Positions 1-11,808 of a DNA stretch of 64,000 nt are shown here, piece by piece. A program made the position numbers and the translations under genes. Within the stretch, counting starts at the first letter, position 1. The number at the start of each line of letters is the position of its first letter. A model generated the notes under the pieces. It saw only the letters and a program-made list of their open reading frames with translations. It searched no databases and was not told the DNA's origin. Location of the stretch: positions 41,125,501-41,189,500 of the forward strand of contig JAPTOF010000001.1 of the NCBI GenBank assembly GCA_028554755.1, in the 5' to 3' direction. The stretch comes from Cordia subcordata (lineage: Eukaryota; Streptophyta; Magnoliopsida; Boraginales; Cordiaceae).

Positions 1-306
1 TCCATCCAAAAACAGGAAGTTTTGATTTTGTCATTTTTAAATCAATGTTGGCCCAGTCGAGGCTTGTCCCTGCCCAATCCCAATGGACAAACTTTCGAAT
101 TGAAACCCCAATTAGAGATGAAATTATAGAACCTATTATTTCTCCATTCTTACCAAATGAGGGCATTATTGTCATTTAACCCACCATCCTGTTGGTATAT
201 TTCCAATTCGCTTCATCAAATTCAAAAATCAAAATCGCCACGCCCACACCCTTCTCTCCATCTCCGAGCAGAAAAATCCAGCAAAAGACCACTCGCCAGG
301 AGAAAA

Positions 307-2909
307 ATGGTATAAATTTAGCCAAATTTAATTTTAAATTTCACTACATCACTCGCTAGATTAATTATCTTTTTCAATTTGTCCATTTTTTTATTTGCAA
401 TTAATTATTTACAATTTGCTCGCTATATAGTGTTAGGGTTTCAGTTAATTTTTGCTCAGCGTTGATGTCATGGTTTCTCATTTTACGCCGTTGGATCTGC
501 TGCTTAGACATTTATTCATAATTTTGATGCATTTCTAATGTCTGCATTTATATGCATTTTTGTTTACATGTTAATATGTTAACACGTATGATTAGCTTCT
601 GTGTAGTCATTTTACGAGTTCTAATGTTCTATAAAAGTCGTTAAGTTAGCTCCTCTCGTTATCTTTCCGTTAAATTTAAAGAAAATAATATGAAATCAAA
701 TTTATACTAGACAAATTAATCCTTCATATTTCAAGTTGGGCCCTAACTTTTATTCAGTAATCTCGTATAATGCACTGATGGTCACCATTTTTTTTTTTTT
801 GTTTCGCGCGTAATAGACTGATGGCAGTAGGGGACTATCTTGAAGGACTTAAGGTGGACAATGGGAGTTTGATGCTTGTAATATGCTCTTCGTGAAAATT
901 GTGTACTATTTTAAAAAGATTCGAGTAGAAAGGGGATTAGTAGTGAGATATGCTTGAAACTATTTCAGTGATCTTAACGAGATTAGCTATTGACGATGTA
1001 TGTGTTTCGTGAAATAAAGTCTGAGACTTATTTATGTTTGTATTTTGCTCTAGAATCATAAATGTGATTAGCTCTAGAGCAAATCTTTATTTAGTAGTTT
1101 TTGTGTGTGTAGTTTGACTTAGTGTCATAGTGGCGCTTGAGCAAATTTTTTGTTCTGGAGTTGAAGTATAGGAGTTTTACATTGTGGGTAGTCCCTGTAG
1201 AGTGCTAGTTATTGGAAGATCTTCCTTGTGGAAGAATGTTTGGAGTTGATATTTGATACCATTTCCATGCCACCATCTTTTGCTGAAATGCTGGTGGGTG
1301 ATTGGTTTGTCACTGTTCTTGTTGGTGATACTTGGTCATTTTAGCAAGTAGCCTAAACCTTGTCTGACAAAATTATTAAAATCTCGTGATTGACAAGGAG
1401 TAAGCTATTTGCTAGTTCATTTTTCTTGAAAGTAGATGCTAATTCTATGCTTGACTGGAAATTGGAATTGGTTTGCTAAATTGCACTATCTCTTTCTGAT
1501 GGCAGGATGGCCATGACGCTGATAGCTCGAAGCAAAGCACAGCTGATATGACTGTATTTGTAAGTCTTATCACCCAATAAAGCACTAGTTATTTTAATGG
1601 TATGAGTTTAATAGTACAAGCATCCAATGGATATTGTAAATCTATGTTATTTTCTTAGTCAACTTCAAATGGCTATGATGGAACCAGTGATGATATAATT
1701 TGGCTGATTAAGAATTAAGATATTCATTCTTCTTAAAGTTATTTAAAAATAAAAAGCTTGTAGTTAGAAAATGTTGGATAATTGCTCCTTTTAGCACGCA
1801 GTGACAATGTGTGTCACCTCTAAGCAATGCGCCTATATGCTTGTGTATTGCCCAATGGGCCTCCAAGGGGCATGCCATGGTTGAATCCTTATTCTGGACT
1901 TCTATTTAGTTGACATATTATTGCTGTTGCATGCCTTTTTCTCAAGAATTGTTTCTTTGGAGAAATATTCTTTGAATATATGCATAAATGCCCAATTGAT
2001 TACTTGCTAACATGATTATTGTTTTCATCCAGGTGCAAAATCTTCTTCAACAGATGGTGGGTTTTTTTTAATAAAGTCGCTTCACATGATAAATGGGTGT
2101 TTCATGCTTCTAAGTTTTCTTGGATTGGGGAAGAAACTAACCTCTTACTGAAATTCTGTTTCTCTCGTGACAGCAAACCAGGTTCCAGGCAATGTCTGAA
2201 TCCATCATATCAAAGAATATCCTTTTCCATTATGCCCATCATTATTGCATTCATATTCTTGGTATGTCACGTTAGGGACCTGAATCGTTGCATTGGTGTC
2301 ATCCGAGTATCTTAATTTTGTTCTCTATTGAAGTAAAATTGAGTTAAATCTGAGAGATGCTCTAATTACTAGTATAGGTGCTTGATTGATTTTGATCTAT
2401 TTGAAATGGAATGCTACTTTATTTGTTGCAATATAATTTTCATGTGTTTTTTCTGTTAGCAGTTTTGATGGGCACACGCTCGGAATGAATTTAGTTTTCT
2501 TTGTATTGGTGAAACAAGCACAGTTTCATGCACTAATCGTGGTATGGCAAAGCTCTCTCACATCATTTGTAACCCTTGCCTCTCTTGTATCTCTCCGGTG
2601 GAAATTTCTATTTTTGGTTGTTAATGCTGTCAAATATCAGATATTGTAGACAACTAATTTACCTAATGCATGAGCATGTCCATCAATAGTTTAGTTTGAA
2701 AATGTATTGCAGTTTGCATCTACTTTTTGAGAATGAGATGATATAATTTCCCTAACTACTTTGCACTTGATGAGATGGGCAACCGGATTGATGAATTGGA
2801 ACAAAGCATCAATGATCTCAGAGCAGAGATGGGTCAAGAAGGCACTCCGTCTCCTTCTGCACCTTTGAAGATGAAAGACGAATCCAAGTCTGGAGATGAT
2901 TCTGCATAA
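307..2909 (+). CDS. HSBP: Heat shock factor-binding protein (HSBP), 5 exons
   Basis: HSBP is a small coiled-coil protein that binds the trimerisation domain of heat shock factors and damps the heat response; plants have a nuclear/cytosolic form. Exons read from splice signals are 307-309, 1506-1559, 2033-2056, 2174-2216 and 2767-2909, giving 88 residues, the usual plant HSBP length. Exon 1 is only the ATG, followed directly by a GT donor. The heptad region runs about residues 17-62 and includes VQNLLQQMQTRFQAMSES and the run DEMGNRIDELEQSINDLRAE. The tail is acidic and serine-rich, ending SKSGDDSA. Introns 1-3 are GT-AG; intron 4 is AT-AC. Family assignment is by recognition of the conserved core; the exon phases all join in frame. 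Confidence 0.93.
2217..2766 (+). other. U12-type AT-AC intron (HSBP intron 4)
   Basis: The intron starts ATATCCTTTT at 2217 and ends AC at 2765-2766. A U12 branch-site match TTCCCTAAC lies at 2748-2756, 11 nt from the end of the intron (consensus TTCCTTRAY). Splicing here joins AAG A with TT GAT and keeps the HSBP frame, which no nearby GT-AG pair does as cleanly. It would need the minor (U11/U12/U4atac/U6atac) spliceosome. Confidence 0.9.
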
Positions 2910-4205
2910 CACTAGCAAAACCGTATTGTAGTGATTCCTGGGATATTGCTATCGCTTCTGATTTTTGTGTGGAACAATATATTCTTGATCAGCCTTGTCA
3001 TGCCGAATCTAGGTATCGCGAGATTCTGTTGTTGCGTTGTTCAAATTTTTAGCATGCTTTGTTTCGTATACAACTTGTGTAAGACTTGGGAGTTGAAGTT
3101 CACGAGGCATCACAAGGCTTCGAGTCATAATTCTCTTGTTATCATTCAAGTCATGACATCTGATTCAGGGATCGTTTGTATTGGTTTCTTTTAGAAGCAT
3201 TTGTTTTTTTTAATAACTTTTGAAAAGAGTATTTTTTTGATAAATTAAAAGTTTGTTCATAAAAAAAGTTGTATTTGAGTTTTTTTTAGGGTTTTAGTTT
3301 CTTGAAAGACAAGTCAAATAGTTATTACAAAAGAATGAATTTTTTTTTTGGGGGAAAAATGCTTCTTTTTTTTTTTTTGGTTAAAAAGGGCCAATTCAGT
3401 TAGGCCCTTACTAGGATTCTTGATTGTGTTGGCTTTGCGTCTCTCAGTCAAGCATGTTGTTTCTTGATTGTTTTCTTTTTCACTTGTATAAAGTTTTTGC
3501 AAGTTTTTTCCTATAATATTCATGGAGAGGCTTAGACGAGCAATACATATGTGCGCGCGCGCGTGCCTATAAATGTATTTACACATAATGGTGTTAGAAA
3601 TTACATTTAACAATTATATAGAATTAAAATTAATTTATCATATAATTAATTAAGTATTTATGAATATCAATTACAACATCAAATACTCTTGAATTTTGTT
3701 CCTTGTAGTATTTAAGTTACTTCAAGTTTGCTTGGATTGGTTTTTTTTTTGTGTTTTTTTTCCGAAAAAGCATATTGCTTTTGTAATGATTATTTGGTCC
3801 GACTTTTAAAAAAGTTAAAATTGTGAAAAAAAAAAGTTATTTATAACTTTTTTTCAGAAGCTAGAAATTTTAATTTCTCAAAAAAATAATTTCTTATAAA
3901 TTATTACAAAAACGCTTTAAACAAAATTCTAAAACAGATAAGCCCTTAATGACTTGAGGGTATTTCATATTTGTCCCTCCAAAACTTTCATCCGCCGCTG
4001 ACTTTATGAGTTGGCCTGCCAATCCTTGTGCCGGCTTCCCCGCGCCTGGAAGTGTTGGAAAAACAAGAGTAAGCGGCAATTTATAATGTTTTTCAAAAAT
4101 TAGATACAGATTATAAGAAAGATGAGTTATAAATATTAGAATATTACGATATTACAAATTTAACAAAAGGGATAAAAAAAAAATAAAAAAAAATCTATAA
4201 TTGTA
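2910..4205. other. Space between HSBP and the RALF-like gene
   Basis: Holds the HSBP 3' UTR (at least to about 3190), T-rich tracts at 3337-3380, a GC/GT alternating run near 3552-3565, and an AT-rich hairpin-like stretch at about 3730-3945. That stretch begins with TTGGATTGG and resembles the 220-bp MITE family seen at 5.4 and 18.9 kb, but its right end is not clear. The two genes are convergent. No coding region is supported. Confidence 0.5.
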
Positions 4206-5771
4206 TTACTTCGATTTTGGAGGTCGGCAGCGATTTATTGGATTGCAACCACGGTTGGGTGGATTGACAGGCTTGCCAAGGCAATGAGAGGGATCTTTGG
4301 GCGAACATGGGTTGTTGCCGGGCTTCAACGGGTTGTACCCGATCGTTCTTGCCGCATAGTCGTCGAACGGTCCCTGTGGTGAGGCTGAAAGGACAACCGC
4401 GGAGTTCGTGCCTGTCTGGTCGTGCTTATAAACACTTCTTATTACAAAAAAGTTGTAAGAGGTTTTTTTTTTTTTTTTTTTTTTTTGGTGCTTATAAACA
4501 ATTAAATAAGTATTGTCAGATAGGCTCATACAAGACACACAATTTAATATTTATATATGAATATATATATATTAAACAAGAAACTAATTAATTTTTTATA
4601 CTGAAAAATACACATAATTCAAAAGCACCTCCATGATCTCCTGTTTTGCTAGACCCTGATGTTGGTCGTGACTCCAAGAGCTAGTTTGACTTTCAGTTGA
4701 AAAACACAGTTCTATAAAAAGGCCTTTTCAAAACAAATTTTTTGTCAATGAGCTTTTGGTGAAAATAAAAATTTGTTTGGTTACTTTTATGTGTAATGAA
4801 CTTTTATCAAATGAGAAGATGTTTAATTTTACATTTGAAAATAACTATTGATTGTCTAAATTATTGAAAAGGACATTTCCCAGCTAATAAACTATTATAT
4901 ATATGTTATTTATAACATGTTATTTTATTCATATTTTTCTACTTGCTTGAAAAATATTCTAAAAAATTATGGTTATAATTTAAAACATTAATAACAAAAA
5001 TAAAAGCAAAGAACATGAAATCGAATATGGACAGCAATAATAGGTAAAAGAGGGGTGGGTGTGTTAGGATAATGAAAAATTTAAGATGATATTTTTATCC
5101 ACAAAAAAATTTTAAAACACCATTTGCAGAATTAATGGAAAGGGAGAAGCAAACCCAGTTAACTTTTAACTAATACCAACATTTGAAATGAAAAATCAAA
5201 TAGCATTTGTTTCTTTGAACAAATTTTTAAAGTGTGGATGACAGTTTAGCTCCCCAAAATAGAAAACAAAATTAGCCTTAAGAGCATGACAAAGTTACAA
5301 GGACGAATTTAGAATTTTTGTTAAGCATGAATTAAAATAAATAAATGAACACTTATACACAAGATACCTATTTAATTTTTCACACTAAGAGTCTGTCCAT
5401 ATTGGCCTTTTAATTTCATGGAACAAAAAGTATTTTCTTCCCTTAGAAAAAGTACTTTTTTGCAATAAAAATTATGTTTGGTTAAAGGAAAAAAAAAAAA
5501 CTGAAACTCTGAAAACTCAAATTCAATATTTTCAAAAAGTCAAAAATTCTAATTTCTTAAAAAATACTTTTTAAAAAATTTAGAAAGAATGCTTTTAAAA
5601 AAGACAATTCAAACGAATCCTAAAAATACTCATATATTTGAATGTACCTTCAACATGAGGAGGTGAGGCGTGAAGAGTTGGATGGTGTCGAGTGGCATTT
5701 AGGGTTGGAATTGAAAGAAGTAAGTGAAAGAATGGAAAGATGATGAAGGAAATAGTTGCCAACTTTACCAT
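4206..5771 (-). CDS. RALF-like secreted cysteine-rich peptide, 2 exons
   Basis: RALF peptides are secreted signals that bind FERONIA-type receptor kinases with LLG co-receptors and raise apoplastic pH. The model is exon 1 at 5771-5648 and exon 2 at 4411-4206, joined in phase 1 (donor GAAG/GTACAT, acceptor ACAG/GC), giving 109 residues. Residues 4-24 form a hydrophobic signal peptide. The C-terminal domain shows the RALF pattern of four cysteines: CSPKDPSHC, then NPPNRGCNPINRC, with the RGC and five-residue C-C spacing typical of the family. A YNPL stretch stands where YISY-type motifs lie. No RRxL site for S1P-type cleavage is visible, as in divergent RALFs. An intron is uncommon for RALF genes, and the acceptor has a weak pyrimidine tract, so expression should be confirmed. 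Confidence 0.72.
5389..5620. mobile_element. Harbinger-like MITE (GTTTGGATTGG family) in RALF intron
   Basis: A 232-bp AT-rich element with imperfect terminal inverted repeats (GAGTCTGTCCATATTGG on the left, CAATTCAAACGAATCC on the right) and a TAA target duplication at 5386-5388 and 5621-5623. The interior matches the element at 18858-19078, including the shared CTGAAACTCTGAAAA stretch. It sits inside the intron of the RALF-like gene, near the 5' splice site. Confidence 0.6.
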
Positions 5772-8553
5772 TTTCTTTCTTTTTTTAAATTTATTGTTTT
5801 CGGGTGTTATGGGGAAATTAAAGATCACAAGTGTGTGATCAGAGATTTTGAGGTTTGCATGCATGACAACACAAGAGATGTAAATATATATGTAAAGCAA
5901 AAGAAACTGAGAATTAATTATCTTAATATGCCATTTGTTTTTAATTTTTTACTTCTTCAAAGCCGTTAAAAAATTATGGCGTTTCATAGATTTAATTGGT
6001 GTCTAATAAATTAAATGAACTCAAAAAACTTACATGCCGTTATCAATTGATGTTATATTCATAAATATCACAATGACACACCTCATTAATTTCTTTTTGA
6101 TCACGTCAAAGTAATTGAAACTAAATAGTTAGGAAAATATGATCACACAGAGATAGTAAGATTGGGCCAATGTTCTAATACGGATTATCTTAATATTATG
6201 GTTACGAAAATATACTACTAACACAACACTAATTAAATTCGTTATGATAAATAGAGGATTTTTACATAAAATAATTTTGCAAATGCTAAGTAATAGTGTG
6301 TATTCACTTGATTACTAGAATGATTTGTAACAAATTCAATTCTTTTCTCTCCATTTTCTTAGAAAACTTTATCTAATATACTTTTCTAAGTTTTCATATT
6401 TGTGACCTTAAGATGTTAACACCTATGTAAGAAGCAAGATAGAAAAAGAAAAATGACTTTGTATATATGTATGTGGTGCGCGGAATAAGGAATGCTTAAT
6501 TATCTCTGTCTCTAAATGCTTAATTATCTCTGTCTCTATTTGAGAATTAAAAGTTGATTCTTACACCTTGTCTTATTTTTTTGATTCTTACACCTTGTCT
6601 TATTTTTCTTTTTCCACCCCAAAACCCTCCTCGGTTTGTTGCGATGGAGGGATGGTACCCAAAAACCTGACCCTGTTGTTATTCTCACCTATTTGTCATA
6701 TTTTATGTGTATACTATGCATGGTATGCCAAACGAAAAAAAAGAATGACAGAGTGCTTTAAGTTAGTGTGTTGACTAATTTAAGTAGAGATATAAAAGTT
6801 ATTAAATGAATGATGAAAAAGAGTTGGTATGTTCGTCATTGTCATTTCAATATGTATGCACGTGGCTCTTGATATATATATAAGGTAAAGGGTATATCTC
6901 AATTAATGGAATTCTACATTATATATTCATAGTAAAAAGGTAAAAACAATTCTACTTTTGCATAAATAGACATTTTCTGGATATATCTACAGATAAAAAT
7001 AGCAGGACAACAATCAATTTTCTCATTTCTTCCTCTTTTTCCCCCTTTTTTCTTTCTTTCTAGTTTCTATCCGCCAAGACTTTCAACTTGTTAGAGTGAA
7101 CGTGTAATATTTCACATCGGTTTGAGTTCGGATATTTCAATAATTCATAATTAAGTGGGTGTTATGGATATGTTTATAATTTTATAGTGAGCTGTTTTGA
7201 CTAGTTGATTCAAAGGATCAATTAATTATATATATGTTATACTTATGTACGAGTCTCGATGGTGAGCCTGGAGTCGGACTTACAGAAAGCACTATAAATT
7301 GACCACTCAAAGCTTGTCTATTTTTCGCCTTCATGCAACATTAATTATTCATCAGCTTCAAAATGGCTAAACTTTAAAGAATATGGAATGTATTTCTGAG
7401 ACAAAAAGAAGAAAAAAAAAATTTCTGACTCAATATAAAAATAGTTTTTCAAAATATTTTAATTCAAAAATTTCAATTTGAAACTTCTAGTTTTTCAATT
7501 AGTTTTTTAAGTTTTTCAAAATATTTTAATTCATAATTAGTCTTATTTTAGATTTACATAATTTACTTTTGAGTGTCTAAAAGTTAGCCAAATAAACTTT
7601 TATTATTTTTGAATTTACGACACAAATTTCGCTCGACGATCCTGGTTTTAAATATGACGTGACACTATCAAATGTCAAATTAAAACCATCCACTTAAACT
7701 CCTCGTGTATCTTCCATTATTACTTCCGAGAACCATTTTTGTGCAGCAAGTGATCACGCCTGTAGGATATATATATGTGTGTGTGTGTGTGTGTGTAGGG
7801 TCAAATGATTCTCAACATTGCATGTTCATTCAGGGTTGTGATGCTTCGTTCTAATTGATTCTACGCGTCACAACTACGCTAAAAAAGAGAGTCCAAGGAA
7901 CAAAAATTTAAGAGCATTTGAAGTGATTGATAAGATCAGGCTCCTCTAGGGATTTGGTAAAGATTACTTAGTTTTACGTCTGTTGTATTGTTAATCTGTA
8001 AGGATGATGAAGAGGAAACTTTCTGCTGAAAATTTCTAGACCAACACGGCTAGACTGTATTGGATGTTTGTTTTTCAAATTTTTTTTTTTTTTTGGTTGT
8101 TGTAATGCTGATGGAAGTGTTCTTTGTGAAGCAAAATGGCATTGAGTTGCATTATTATTAGTTCGTTTATTTGCATGTTTGTCGACAATTGTTATCTTTT
8201 CTTTTTACCAGGATCCGCACGTATGTCGGGTTTTGTTGATGTCCCCACCTACTAGTGGGATCAGGGTTAGTTTGATTATTGAGACGATGATCAACCCATG
8301 TCCCCTCATTTCACATCTTAAAATAGACAGCCTAAGTTTTGGCTTAAAACATGGAAGTAAATAATAATAAGAAAACCAATTTCATAATAGAAAACAATAA
8401 CATATAATATGTAAAAGAATCATTGTTGTGGTGATATACCATTTGCTTAGAGCGTAACAACATCCTTGACACGATATACCATGAATATATTGCCCACGCC
8501 CACCCTTTACAGAAGAGCTCCTGAAACCCAAAAAGCATGTCTTGAAGTACGAA
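5772..8553. other. Intergenic DNA upstream of the RALF-like gene
   Basis: AT-rich sequence with no supported gene. It includes a duplicated 24-bp piece (TGCTTAATTATCTCTGTCTC twice near 6494-6540), a repeated ATTCTTACACCTTGTCTTAT near 6556-6605, and short tandem AT/TG runs. The part next to 5771 should carry the RALF promoter, but I see no firm elements. Confidence 0.4.
7776..7796. repeat. (TG)n microsatellite
   Basis: About ten TG units preceded by a short TA run, inside intergenic sequence. A candidate length-polymorphic site. Confidence 0.85.
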
Positions 8554-8781
8554 CTAGCATGAACACACAGTTTTCATCATAAGGAAAAGCAATTTGCAAT
8601 AGTAATTCATCTCTCTTTCTTCCTCCTTCTTGGGAAGAAAAGACATTGCTCTTGAAAATGGATGCAAGCATTGTAATATCGAATGAAGGGGTCCTTCAGA
8701 AAGCGCTGCCTTGTCCCAAAAATCATCACCAAGTCTTCGTTTTACTCCCATTTTCTTGATTCTGCTGCTTCTCCGTAGCAT
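8554..8781 (-). CDS. Hypothetical 75-residue ORF, possibly a last exon
   Basis: I do not recognise this ORF. It encodes a basic start (SSRIKKMGVKRRLGDD), a middle stretch FWDKAALSEGPLHSILQC, and a C-terminal part that looks like random translation. A splice acceptor (AACTCAG) lies just upstream of the ATG, so it could be the 3' exon of a gene whose earlier exons are not visible. No neighbour supports it, and it may be chance. Confidence 0.18.
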   Translation of the reverse strand: MLRRSSRIKKMGVKRRLGDDFWDKAALSEGPLHSILQCLHPFSRAMSFLPKKEEEREMNYYCKLLFLMMKTVCSC

Positions 8782-9035
8782 ATCTGAGTTTGAAGTAACA
8801 ATTGGTCAAGACACTTCCGTTAGAAGATCTATATATATATATATATATACATTTATGTATGTATGTACTGCTTATTTGTTAATCATCTAATTATTGTTAC
8901 TACTATAATAAAAGAGCGAATAAGTTTCGACATGCCTGCTTGACCAAAACGACGTCGGATATCTATGTTCTGCGCAAATGATCACCACACAGCAGAGAAA
9001 ATGACAACGTCGCATACCTAGCACTTGTCGGATCT

Positions 9036-9315
9036 TGTTAGAAAATAAACTTGATTTAGGATTTGTATAAGTTTAGGAGTCCTAATTATATTAGGATTAG
9101 TTTATTGTTTATTTTCCTAGTCAAATTAAAATTGATTTATTAGCTATTTTAATATGTAAAGGATTGGTTTAACCAAATCCTATTTAGTTTTGGATTTCTA
9201 GAGTATCCTATATATAGAGGTGAGAGCTTTCAGTTGTAGATGTCCAAGTTAGAAGAGATAATAAAGTTTAATATATTCTTTCTATATTCAAAATAGCCTC
9301 TTCCACTTTCTAACA
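9036..9315 (+). repeat. 5' LTR of the first copia element
   Basis: 280 bp, TG...CA ends. Contains a TATATATAGAGG TATA-like box at about 9210 and pairs with 11809-12088 at roughly 87% identity by eye. Most differences in its 3' half are G here and A in the other copy. Confidence 0.95.
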
Positions 9316-9340
9316 AAGTGGTATCTAGAGCTAGGTAAAT

Positions 9341-10733
9341 ATGATGGCTAATGGGATGCTTCTGCTTCAATTCCCTCGCCTAACGAAGGATAATTACGAT
9401 AATTGGGCAATTCGTCTAAAGGCCCTTCTTGGCTCTCAAGATGTTTGGGAGATTGTAGAAAAAGGCTACACGGAACAGGATAAAGATGCAGCCTTGAGTC
9501 AAGCTCAAAAGGAAGCTTTGACAAGATCGCGTAAGAAAGATCAACAAGCTCTTTCTATCATCCATCTATGTTGGGATGAAGCGATGTTCGAGAAGATCTC
9601 ATGTGCCACTACTGTGAAGGAAGCTTGGGAGATTCTTCAAAAATCCCAAAAAGGGAGTTGACAAGGTGAAAAAGGTTCGTCTTTAGACTTTAAGAGGTGA
9701 GTTTTAATCTCTCCATATGAATGATACTGAATCTATATCAGATTATATTTCAAGAGTATTGGTAGTTTCTAATCAATTAAAAAGATATGGAGAAGATTTG
9801 AAAGATGTCCGTGTAGTAGAAAAAATCCTTCGTTCTTTGCATCCAAAATATGAATATATTGTTGTAGCCATTGAAGAATCAAAGGATTTAGATACCATGT
9901 CCATTGATGAACTCATGGGTTCGTTACAAGCCCATGAAGAAAGACATAAAAAGAAGGATAAGGAAGTCCTTGAAAAGATTTTTCAAAGTAATCTTACTTT
10001 TAAGAAAGAAGAAAACTCCAATAATAATGAAGGTCAAAGAGGACGAGGACGTGGTTGTGGACAAAGAGAGCAAGGACATGGCGGAAGAGGAGGATTTAAT
10101 CAATCCAATCAAGAAAAGAACAACACACAAGGACCTAGGCATGGAAGAGGCAAAGGAAAGTATAATAAATCGTTAATTCAATGTTATAATTGTCAAAAAT
10201 TTGGGCATTATTCTTATGAATGCAGAAAAAATCTAAAAGTTGCGGCTGAGAAAGCAAATTACATAGAGAAACAAGAAAAAGAGGAAATAACCTTGTTAAT
10301 GGCCCATCAAGGTGATCCTAATGGACATGGGACTTCATGGTATCTTGATACCGCAGCTAGCAGTCACATGAGTGGAAAAATGAGCATGTTTGCAGAGCTC
10401 GATGAAATTGTCAAGGGCAATGTAAAATTTGGAGATGGCTCTACGATCTCTGTGGAAGGCAAAGGTAAGATTCTAATCCGTTTAAAAGATGAAAGACATC
10501 GTCTTATTTCTGAAGTATATTATGTGCCAAAATTAAAAAGAAATATTTTGAGTCTTGGCCAACTTCTTGAGAAAAATTACACAATTTTATTAGAAGATAA
10601 ATATTGTGTGATAAGGGATGAAAATAATGTTTTGATAACAAAAGTGCCAATAACAAGAAATAGATTGTTTGTATTAAATATTCAGAATGATACAGTAAAA
10701 TGTTTTAAAGCCTGTGTAAGAGAAACAGCTTAG
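9341..10733 (+). pseudogene. Copia gag-protease region, broken
   Basis: The first frame (9341-9661) has the copia Gag start (FPRLTKDNYDNWAIRLKALL). A one-base frame change near 9655 and in-frame stops in the next 60 bases separate it from the second frame (9717-10733). That frame holds the rest of Gag, an Arg/Gly-rich stretch, a CCHC zinc knuckle CYNCQKFGHYSYEC (near 10182-10223) and the protease active site DTAASSHM (near 10346). The nucleocapsid and protease order is normal for Ty1-copia. Confidence 0.92.
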
Positions 10734-11217
10734 CTTTGTCATCTGAGATTTAGGCACATAAATTTTGAAAGTTAGTCTTTGATGTCAAAAAATAATATGG
10801 TGAATGGATTGCCTTTCATCAATCATCCGGAGCAAATTTGTGAAGGCTGTCTTCTTGGGAAACAAGCTAGGAAAAGTTTTCCACAAGAGGCTACATTAAG
10901 AGCAAGGAGGCCACTTGAACTTGTTTATACTGATATTTGTGGGCCTATAAATCCAAGTTCCTATGGTAAAAATAAGTATTTTATTCTTTTCATTGATGAT
11001 TATAGTCACAAAACATGGGTCTATTTTTTAAAATAAAAATATGAAGCTTTTGAGAAGTTCAAGATATTTAAGGGCCTTGTTGAAAAGGAAAGTGGTTACA
11101 AGATAAAAGTCTTGAGCTCTGATAGAGGCGGAGAATTCACATCAAAAGAATTTGAAAGGTTCTGTGAAGATCAGGGTATTCGACGTCCTTTGACAGTTCC
11201 TCGATCGCCTCAACAAA
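10734..11217 (+). pseudogene. Copia integrase, N-terminal part only
   Basis: Encodes the pre-integrase zinc region (CEGCLLGKQARKSF) and the first part of the catalytic core (ELVYTDICGPI, then FILFIDDYS with the expected Asp residues). A stop lies at about 11034-11036. The match continues to a PQQNG motif near 11205-11217, where it is cut off and joined to RNase H sequence. Confidence 0.85.
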
Positions 11218-11712
11218 ATGGAAGCTCCTATTAAGATACATCTCAAGATTACCAAGAGAATACTTCGCTACATCAAAGGGACTCTTGATTATGGACTTTT
11301 ATACTCCCAAAGCTATAATTTCAAGCTTGTGGGGTATAGTGATAGCGATTGGGCTGGTGATCTAGATAACAGGAAAAATACAACTGGATTTCTTTTCTTT
11401 ATAGGGGATACTGCATTCACTTGGAGTTCCAAGAAACAACCCATTGTCACACTCTCAACATGTGAAGCTGAGTATGTGGCTGTCACCTCATGTGTTTGTC
11501 ATGCATTATGGTTAAGAAACTTGATGAAGGAGCTTAATATGCCTCAAAAAGAGCCTGTGGAGATCTATGTTGACAACAAGTTTGCAATTGCCTTGGTAAA
11601 AAATCCAGTCTTTCATGAAAGAAGCAAGCACATTGATACACGTTACCACTTTATTCGAGAATGTGCCGCAAGGAAAGAAGTGAAGATAGAGCATGTGAAA
11701 TCTCAAGATTAG
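11218..11712 (+). pseudogene. Copia RNase H fragment
   Basis: Carries the copia RNase H landmarks YSDSDWAGDLDNRK, SSKKQPIVTLSTCEAEYVA and YVDNKFAIALVKNP, open for about 160 codons. It is fused directly to the integrase fragment. The whole reverse transcriptase (including the YVDD box) is missing between them, so a deletion of well over 1 kb happened here. Confidence 0.9.
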
Positions 11713-11808
11713 ATTGCCGACATTTTAACAAAGCTCCTCAAGAGTGACGTGCTCATCCAGCTGAAAGCTTTGCTTGGAGTTACGAGAATCAAATCAAGTT
11801 TAAGGGGA

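Noticed and set aside
4307..4591. 94-codon open frame on the plus strand
   Set aside because: It is antisense to the RALF-like exon 2 and runs through a poly-T tract; the minus strand explains the sequence better.
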